A model generated the notes under the pieces. It made no database searches. It was given only the letters and a program-made list of their open reading frames with translations, and had not been told where the DNA came from. A DNA stretch of 64,000 nucleotides, from assembly GCF_004801305.1 (NCBI RefSeq), contig NZ_SSOD01000007.1:178226-242225 (forward strand), read 5' to 3'. Both the position numbers and the translations under genes were made by a program. Below, in pieces: positions 58,849 through 64,000 of this stretch. The DNA is from Pseudothauera rhizosphaerae. Its GTDB lineage: Bacteria; Pseudomonadota; Gammaproteobacteria; Burkholderiales; Rhodocyclaceae. The first letter of the stretch is position 1, and each line of letters starts with the position of its first letter.

Positions 58849-58872
58849 AGGCCGTGCCGGCCGGCACGGCCT
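58849..58872. terminator. 24-bp palindrome after the GGDEF-EAL gene
   Basis: AGGCCGTGCCGG followed directly by CCGGCACGGCCT (58849-58872) is a perfect palindrome, 15 bases past the stop of the GGDEF-EAL gene. On the minus strand it is followed by TATCTCTTTC, a poor U-tract. It may terminate that gene and shield the operon promoter region behind it. Confidence 0.45.
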
Positions 58873-58887
58873 GTGGGAAGCCTTCCT

Positions 58888-60600
58888 TCAGCGCCTGCGG
58901 CCGGCGTGCACAGCGTCGTCGATGATGAGCATTTCCGCCTGCGCCGCGGTCACCGGACGCGAGTACAGGTAGCCCTGGGCGTACTCCACGCCCAGCTCCC
59001 GCAGCAGCGCCTCCTGCTCGGGCAGTTCCACCCCTTCGCACACCACCGAGCGGCCCAGGGTGTGGGCCAGGTTGACGATGGTCTCGACGAAGCTGCGGTC
59101 CTCCACGCGTTCGTGCATGTGCATGACGAAGGAGCGGTCCACCTTGAGGGCGTCGATGGGCAGGCGGTGCAGGTAGGACAGGGACGAATAGCCGGTGCCG
59201 AAGTCGTCCAGCATCAGTTGCAGGCGGGTGCGCTTGAGGGCTTCCAGCAGTTCGATGGCGCGCTCGGCATCCTCCAGCATCGCGCTCTCGGTGATCTCCA
59301 GCTTCAGGTGGCGCGCCGACAGGCCCGTCTCGCGCAGGATGCGGCGGATCTCCGGCAGTATCTCCGGGTGCAGCAACTGGCGCGCGGAGAGATTGACGCT
59401 GACGGTGAGCGCCGGGCGGCGCGGGAAGGCGCGCTGCCAGCGGCGCATCTGGGCGCAGGCCTCGCCCAGCATCCAGCGCCCGATGTGCACGATGAGGCCG
59501 TTCTCCTCGGCCAAGGGGATGAACTCCGCCGGCGGGATCAGCCCGCGTTCCGGGTGGTTCCAGCGCACCAGCGCCTCGAAGCCCATCAGCCGGCCGTCGG
59601 CCACGCGCATGATGGGCTGGTAGTAGGCCTCGAACTGGTCCTTTTCCAGCGCGCGGCGCATGTCCAGTTCCAGGTCCAGGCGGCGCAGGGCCTCCTCGTG
59701 CATGCCGCGGTCGAACAGCACGTAACCGCCGCCGCCCTGCCCCTTGGCGCGGCGCATGGCCATGGTGGCGTCGCGCAGCATCACGTCGGGGTCCTCGTAC
59801 TGCTCGCCGGACAGGGTCACCCCTGAGGACAGGCTGGAGAACACCTCGTGCTCGTGCAACTGGAAGGGCAGCACCAGCTTGTCCAGCAGGCGCTTGATCA
59901 CCCGCACCGGCGACGTGGCGTCGTGGATGTCCTCCAGCAGGATGCCGAACTCGTCGCCACCCAGGCGCGCCACCATGTCCGTGGGGCGGGTGTTCCGCCG
60001 CAGCAGGTTGGCCACCTCGATCAGCAGCAGGTCGCCGATGCGGTTGCCCAGGCTGTGGTTGATGACGCTGAAGCGGTCCACGCCGCAGTGGATCACCGCG
60101 AAGCGCAGATCCTGGCGCCGCGCGGCGCGCTGCATGGCGTGGCCGACGCGGTCGAGGAAGAGCCCGCGGTTGGGCAGGCCGGTGAGGCCGTCCACGAAGA
60201 CCTCGGGCAGCCTGGCTTCGCTCTCGGTGAGATTCACCGCGGTCTCGTGGGCCGAAGCGTAGAACAGCCCCTGGTCCGGATCGTGGCTCACGCTCCAGGC
60301 CAGCCCCACGTAGCGCCCGTCGGCCTTGCGGCAGCGGCAGGAGAAGCGCACGGTGGAAAGTTCGTCGCCGATGCGTCCGAGGCAGTCGGCCACCTCCTGG
60401 CGATCGTGCTCGTGCAGCAGGTCGGTGAAGCGGCGCCAGCGCAGCTCCTCCTGCCCCAGCCCCAGCACCTCACGCCACGACTCGCTCATCATCTGGATGA
60501 TCCAGTCGTCGTCGAGAATCATCAGCAGCGTGCCCGGCAGGCGGAAGAACGCGCTTTCGGACGGCAGGAGCTGCGGGGGCTTGCGGTAGATCTGCATCAT
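58888..60600 (-). CDS. PAS-GGDEF-EAL cyclic di-GMP signalling protein
   Basis: The 570-residue cytoplasmic protein has an N-terminal PAS-like domain (about 15-125). The GGDEF domain is intact (GGDEF at 214-218) with an inhibitory RxxD site at 205-208, and the EAL domain is intact (EAL at 342-344, EITES near 436, DDFGTGYSSL at 465-474, Lys486). Both synthesis and hydrolysis of c-di-GMP are possible from the motifs; family experience suggests phosphodiesterase activity often dominates. An ATG at 60627 is in frame, but the ATG at 60600 has GAGG 8 bases upstream and is preferred. No membrane segment. Confidence 0.9.
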   Translation of the reverse strand: MMQIYRKPPQLLPSESAFFRLPGTLLMILDDDWIIQMMSESWREVLGLGQEELRWRRFTDLLHEHDRQEVADCLGRIGDELSTVRFSCRCRKADGRYVGLAWSVSHDPDQGLFYASAHETAVNLTESEARLPEVFVDGLTGLPNRGLFLDRVGHAMQRAARRQDLRFAVIHCGVDRFSVINHSLGNRIGDLLLIEVANLLRRNTRPTDMVARLGGDEFGILLEDIHDATSPVRVIKRLLDKLVLPFQLHEHEVFSSLSSGVTLSGEQYEDPDVMLRDATMAMRRAKGQGGGGYVLFDRGMHEEALRRLDLELDMRRALEKDQFEAYYQPIMRVADGRLMGFEALVRWNHPERGLIPPAEFIPLAEENGLIVHIGRWMLGEACAQMRRWQRAFPRRPALTVSVNLSARQLLHPEILPEIRRILRETGLSARHLKLEITESAMLEDAERAIELLEALKRTRLQLMLDDFGTGYSSLSYLHRLPIDALKVDRSFVMHMHERVEDRSFVETIVNLAHTLGRSVVCEGVELPEQEALLRELGVEYAQGYLYSRPVTAAQAEMLIIDDAVHAGRRR

Positions 60601-60740
60601 GCGGGGGGCCTCGGTAGCCGGGAACATTGCCGCGGCCCAGCCCGCCCCGCGCCACGGCGGAGCGGCGCCCGACGGCTCGCCGGCCGGATACTAACCTGCC
60701 ATCCGCCGCGCCGCCCATCCTGCGGCGCAGCATCCCGCCA

Positions 60741-61298
60741 TCAGCCGCGCAGGCGCAGCTTGAGATAGGCGGCGGTCAGGCGGCGCACGTCGAAGGGCGG
60801 CAGGAATTCGGCCCGCAGCGCGCCATCCGGTCCCACCAGGAACAGGGAGCCGCGACGGCCGGCCGCCAGGTCGGCCAGCAGCGGCGCGAGGGCCTCCGGC
60901 GCCGCGGTGGCGCCGACGAACCGCGCGTCGAAATCCGCCAGATGGGCCGCCAGCGCCGCCGGCGGATCGCGCTCCGGCGCGGCCGAGACGAACAGCACCT
61001 GGACCGCCTTGGCCGTGCCGGCAAGGCGCCGGTTCATCCCCGCCAGCGCGGCCAGCGCCTGGTCGCAGGGCGCGCCGCAGCGCGTCTCGCCCACCAGCAC
61101 GAAGGTCCACCGCCCGAGCAGACGGGCGTTGGCGAACGGCGCGCCGTGGTGGTCGCGCAGCGCGAACTCGGCCAGCGGCCAGCCGGCCATGCCGCGCTCG
61201 ATGCGCTGCTCGGGCGGCGGGGCTTCGTCGGCGACGCCCGCCGGAGCGCAGGCGAGCGCCCCCAGCAGCGCCAGCACGCACAAGCCCCGCGGCTTCAT
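60741..61298 (-). CDS. Sco-like thioredoxin-fold protein lacking the usual copper histidine
   Basis: The 185-residue exported protein has a signal peptide (hydrophobic residues 6-20, then AGVADE). Its thioredoxin fold is similar to SCO1/SenC, which delivers copper to the CuA or CuB site of terminal oxidases. The CxxxC pair is Cys74 and Cys78 (TRCGAPC). The segment that normally supplies the third ligand, usually DHS before the last strand, reads GRRGSLFLVGPDG and has no His. The ATG overlaps the stop of the copper ATPase gene (ATGA), so the two are coexpressed. A redox rather than copper-transfer role is possible. Confidence 0.75.
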   Translation of the reverse strand: MKPRGLCVLALLGALACAPAGVADEAPPPEQRIERGMAGWPLAEFALRDHHGAPFANARLLGRWTFVLVGETRCGAPCDQALAALAGMNRRLAGTAKAVQVLFVSAAPERDPPAALAAHLADFDARFVGATAAPEALAPLLADLAAGRRGSLFLVGPDGALRAEFLPPFDVRRLTAAYLKLRLRG

Positions 61299-63430
61299 CG
61301 CGCCGCCTCCGCGCGCAGCGGCACGGGCGCCTGCGCCGGACGCGGGCCGGGCACACCGTCGACCGCCACCCGCCGCTGCGCGCGCAGGGAGCGCGCCACC
61401 ACCAGCACGCTGGAGCCGGCCATCAGCGCCGCCGCCAGCACCGGCTGCAGCAGGCCGGCGGCGGCCAGGGCGAGGGCCACCGCGTTGTAGCCGAAGGCCC
61501 AGGCCAGATTGGCGCGCACCGAGCGGCGCACCGCGCGCGCCAGCGCCAGCGTCCACGGCAGCCAGGCCAGGCCGTCCCGCGGCAGCACCAGGTCCGCGCT
61601 CTCCCGCGCCAGGTCGGCCGCGCCCCCCACCGCGACGCCCACGTCGGCCGCGGCCAGCACCGGGCCGTCGTTGAGCCCGTCGCCGACCATCGCCACCGGG
61701 CCGGTGCGCGCGCGCCAGGCACGCAGCGCCGCCACCTTGCCGGCCGGCAGCAGCGCCGCCTGCCAGCCCTCCACGCCGAGCGCCCGCGCGGCGCGCGCCA
61801 CCGCCGCCTCGCCGTCGCCGGACAGCAGCCGGCAGGCGATGCCCTGCCGGCGCAGCGCATCGACCACCTGCGCGGCCCCGGCCAGGGGTTCGTCGGCGAA
61901 CGCCGCCACGGCGCGCACCCGGCCGTGCCAGCCCAGGTAGACGACGGCGCCGTCCCGCGGCAACGGCGCCCCGGCCAGCGCCGCCGGCAGCTCCCAGCCC
62001 AGGCGCGCCATGAAGGCGCGCGAGCCGAGGGCGCAGCGCACGCCGTCCACCACGCCGGACACCCCGGCGCCCGGATGGGCGCGCACGGCCGCCGCGGCCG
62101 GCGGACGGCGCACGCGGGCACCGGCGCAGGCCAGCACCGCGCGCGCCAGCGGATGATCGGAAGCGGCACCCAGCGCGGCCGCGCGCCGCAGCAGCGGGCG
62201 CAGGGGGCTGCCGTCGGTGCGCAGCAGTTGCACGCGCGCCGCGCCGCCGGTCAGCGTGCCGGTCTTGTCGAAGGCGATGCCGCGCAGCCGCGCCAGGCGC
62301 TCCAGCACCGCGCCGCCGCGCACCAGGATGCCCCGCTGCGCCGCCTCGGCGATGCCCAGCACGGTGGCGAGCGGCGCGGCCAGGCCCAGCGCGCACGGAC
62401 AGGCCACGACCAGCACGGCCAGCCCGGCGAGCAGCGCCGCGTCGGCGCCGGCGCGCGCCCCCCAGTACCAGGCGGTGGCGGCGGCCAGCAGCAGCACCAG
62501 CGGGATGAACAGCGCCGCCGCCCGGTCCGCCGCCTCGCCCAGCACGGATTTCTGCGCCAGCGCCTCGCGCACCAGCCGGCCGCTGCGGGCCCACTGGGTG
62601 GCGGCGCCGTCCGCGGTGGCGCGCACCACCAGCAGGCCGTGGCCGTTCACGCTGCCGGCGCGCACCGGGGCGCCCGGCCCCTTGGCACAGGGCAGGAACT
62701 GCCCGGTAAGCACGGACTCCTCGCAGGCCGAACGGCCCTCCACCACCACGCCGTCCACGCCGATGCGCTCGCCGGGCAGCACGCGCAATAGTTCGCCGAT
62801 GCGTACCTCGCCGGCCGGGTGCAGGCGCTCAATGCCGTCGGCGCCCAGCACGCGCACCGGCGCACGCCCGGCCGCCAGCATGGGCGCCAGGCTGCGCGCG
62901 GCGCGCACGCGGCCCTGGGCCTCCAGGTAGCGCCCCAGCGTGAACAACATCAGCACCATCGCCGCGGTGTCGAAGTACAGCGCCCCGCCGCCGCCCAGCA
63001 ACTGCCACAGGGAGTAGCCGTAGGCCGCCGCAGCGCCGATCACCACCAGCGCGTCCGCGCCCAGGCGCCGGTCGCGCAGCGCCGCCCAGGCGCCGGCGGC
63101 GAAGGGCTGCCCGAGGATGAGCAGCAGCGGCGTGGCGAGCAGCGCGCCCAACCAGCCGATCAGCCGCACCAGCGCCGGCTCGGCGCCGTCCAGCCCGCCG
63201 CTGTAGTCGAGCAGGCTGAACAGCATGATGAACATGGCGAGAAAGGCGCCCACCCCGAGGCGCACCAGGAAGGCCGCCGCCTCCGGCTCCTCGCGCTCGC
63301 CGTGGTGCAACTGGTGGGCAAGGCAGCAGCCGTAGCAGCAGAAGGCGTGCGCCTCGCCGCCGACCTCGCGGGTCAGTCCCTGGCGGCCCACCGGCAGGTG
63401 GCAGTGGCTGCAGGCGGCTGGCGCGTTCAT
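61295..63430 (-). CDS. ccoI: Copper-translocating P-type ATPase, CcoI/FixI type
   Basis: The 711-residue inner-membrane pump exports Cu(I) for cbb3 oxidase assembly. The N-terminal domain is Cys/His-rich (CSHC at 7-10, FCCYGCC at 30-36). Eight membrane segments follow, with the metal motif ACPCALG (CPC at 344-346), phosphorylation site DKTGT (388-392), HP motif SDHP (424-427) and MVGDGLND. The actuator loop reads ESVLTGQ (238-244), not the usual TGE. The ATG at 63430 overlaps the stop of the upstream gene. The frame beyond it crosses that gene and is not coding. Confidence 0.9.
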   Translation of the reverse strand: MNAPAACSHCHLPVGRQGLTREVGGEAHAFCCYGCCLAHQLHHGEREEPEAAAFLVRLGVGAFLAMFIMLFSLLDYSGGLDGAEPALVRLIGWLGALLATPLLLILGQPFAAGAWAALRDRRLGADALVVIGAAAAYGYSLWQLLGGGGALYFDTAAMVLMLFTLGRYLEAQGRVRAARSLAPMLAAGRAPVRVLGADGIERLHPAGEVRIGELLRVLPGERIGVDGVVVEGRSACEESVLTGQFLPCAKGPGAPVRAGSVNGHGLLVVRATADGAATQWARSGRLVREALAQKSVLGEAADRAAALFIPLVLLLAAATAWYWGARAGADAALLAGLAVLVVACPCALGLAAPLATVLGIAEAAQRGILVRGGAVLERLARLRGIAFDKTGTLTGGAARVQLLRTDGSPLRPLLRRAAALGAASDHPLARAVLACAGARVRRPPAAAAVRAHPGAGVSGVVDGVRCALGSRAFMARLGWELPAALAGAPLPRDGAVVYLGWHGRVRAVAAFADEPLAGAAQVVDALRRQGIACRLLSGDGEAAVARAARALGVEGWQAALLPAGKVAALRAWRARTGPVAMVGDGLNDGPVLAAADVGVAVGGAADLARESADLVLPRDGLAWLPWTLALARAVRRSVRANLAWAFGYNAVALALAAAGLLQPVLAAALMAGSSVLVVARSLRAQRRVAVDGVPGPRPAQAPVPLRAEAAR

Positions 63431-64000
63431 GGCAGGTGGACGTGGTGCAGGGCGCCGGCCAGGGGCAGCAGGCCGCGCGCGCAGGTGACGAGGCCGAGCA
63501 GCACGATGAAGGCGCCGGCGATGCGCACCCCGCCGCGGCGCGCGGCCAGGCCCCAGGGCAATCGCACGAAGTCCCGGCTTTCTTCTGCACGTGCGGGGAG
63601 CCCCCTCTCCCCGGCCCTCTCCCGCGAGGGGAGAGGGAGAAAACCGGTGCCCGAACGGGCGTTCGGAGGGAGAGGGGGCTCCGCCGCCGGGCAGCATCTC
63701 CGCCTATTCATGCGACTGCCTTGGGCCACGCCCGGCAGCACGACGACCGGCACAACCGGCGGATGCAGGCGCAGGCCCAGCCCGCCGGCCAACAGCATCA
63801 TCGGAAAAGTGCCGAGGCCGAAGGCCGCCATCGTGGACAGCCCGGGCAGCAGGCCGCCCGCGGCGGCGGCCTGGGCGGTGAAGGCATACACCAGCGGACA
63901 GGGCAGCAGGCCGTTGGCCACGCCCAGCGCGAGCGGCGCGCCCGCGCCCGGCGCGGCGAGCAGGGTGCGCAGCGCGCCCACCAGGCGGGCGGACAGGGCC
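63427..64000 (-). CDS. TauE/SafE-like (DsbD_2-type) membrane protein, 5' end outside the window, with internal insertion
   Basis: The frame is open to the right edge, so the start is missing; at least 190 residues are visible. The part nearest the edge has GVANGLLPCPLVYAF and FGLGTFPMMLLAGGLGLRL, typical of the six-helix DsbD_2/UreH-like proteins found next to ccoI. The last helix is GGVRIAGAFIVLLGLVTCARGLLPL. Between these lie about 55-60 extra residues (MNRRRCCPAAEPP through LPARAEESRDFV), low-complexity and encoded by a palindromic DNA element (63549-63727). The frame is maintained. The stop overlaps the ccoI start. Likely role: copper or redox maturation of cbb3 oxidase. Confidence 0.7.
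   Translation of the reverse strand, partial: ALSARLVGALRTLLAAPGAGAPLALGVANGLLPCPLVYAFTAQAAAAGGLLPGLSTMAAFGLGTFPMMLLAGGLGLRLHPPVVPVVVLPGVAQGSRMNRRRCCPAAEPPLPPNARSGTGFLPLPSRERAGERGLPARAEESRDFVRLPWGLAARRGGVRIAGAFIVLLGLVTCARGLLPLAGALHHVHLP
63549..63727. repeat. Palindrome-rich MITE-like element inside a reading frame
   Basis: Outer imperfect inverted repeats of about 20 bp (63552-63571 and 63706-63725, 16 of 20 matching) enclose a perfect 15-bp inverted repeat (63597-63611 with 63668-63682). Within that lies a 9-bp hairpin (63615-63623 with 63629-63637) and a GCCCG/CGGGC stem (63649-63660). No transposase is encoded. The C+T/G+A-rich core (CCCCTCTCCC) resembles intergenic palindromic repeats common in proteobacterial genomes, but here it sits in a gene. 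Confidence 0.7.

Overview
The window is a GC-rich chromosomal segment of a betaproteobacterium. A Rhodocyclales/Zoogloeaceae-type genome (Thauera, Azoarcus or Aromatoleum relatives) is the best guess. This rests on the ribosomal gene order, a PhaM-type PHB granule protein, a single-chain arylpyruvate:ferredoxin oxidoreductase and a Liv-type importer fused into an operon with acyl-CoA ligases. The genus is inference; no database search was possible.

Layout. 1-3.4 kb: uvrA and a small unknown gene on the plus strand, converging on galE. 3.4-36.6 kb: one almost unbroken minus-strand block of information-processing genes. In transcription order (right to left) it runs tRNA-Tyr, tRNA-Gly, tRNA-Thr, tuf copy 2, tRNA-Trp, secE, nusG, rplKAJL, rpoBC, rpsLG, fusA, tuf copy 1, rpsJ, the S10 genes (rplC to rpsQ), the spc genes (rplN to rpmJ, with secY and infA), the alpha genes (rpsM to rplQ) and galE. 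A near-consensus sigma-70 promoter with a GC-rich discriminator drives its start. The classical operon borders are still marked by hairpins and terminator-like structures even though the genes are contiguous.

36.8-43.5 kb: plus-strand metabolic genes, namely a D-lactate/glycolate-type flavoprotein dehydrogenase, the fused indolepyruvate (arylpyruvate) ferredoxin oxidoreductase, a membrane-anchored methyltransferase and an orphan ParA-like ATPase. 43.6-47.3 kb: a signalling module of a LuxR-type response regulator facing a periplasmic binding protein and a hybrid histidine kinase. 47.5-48.8 kb: a short PhaM-like protein and a convergent AEC-family permease.

48.9-58.7 kb: a minus-strand catabolic operon. 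In transcription order it holds a large acyl-CoA ligase, LivG, LivH, LivM, a periplasmic binding protein, LivF, a PaaK-family ligase with an altered nucleotide loop, and a CaiB-family protein with the active-site signature of alpha-methylacyl-CoA racemase. Together they look like uptake and CoA-activation of an unidentified carboxylic acid. 58.9-60.6 kb: a PAS-GGDEF-EAL protein. 60.7-64.0 kb: a copper-handling group for cbb3 oxidase assembly (TauE/SafE-like membrane protein, CcoI-type copper ATPase, Sco-like protein). Its first gene runs off the right edge and carries a palindrome-rich element inside its reading frame.

No CRISPR array, transposase, phage gene or rRNA was seen. No stretch longer than 300 bases lacks a gene. 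The main oddities are the palindromic insertion in the last gene, a TGQ actuator motif in the copper ATPase, a Sco protein lacking the usual histidine, a consensus -10 box sitting in a hairpin loop before rplC, and terminator-like hairpins whose U-tract faces against the ribosomal operon.
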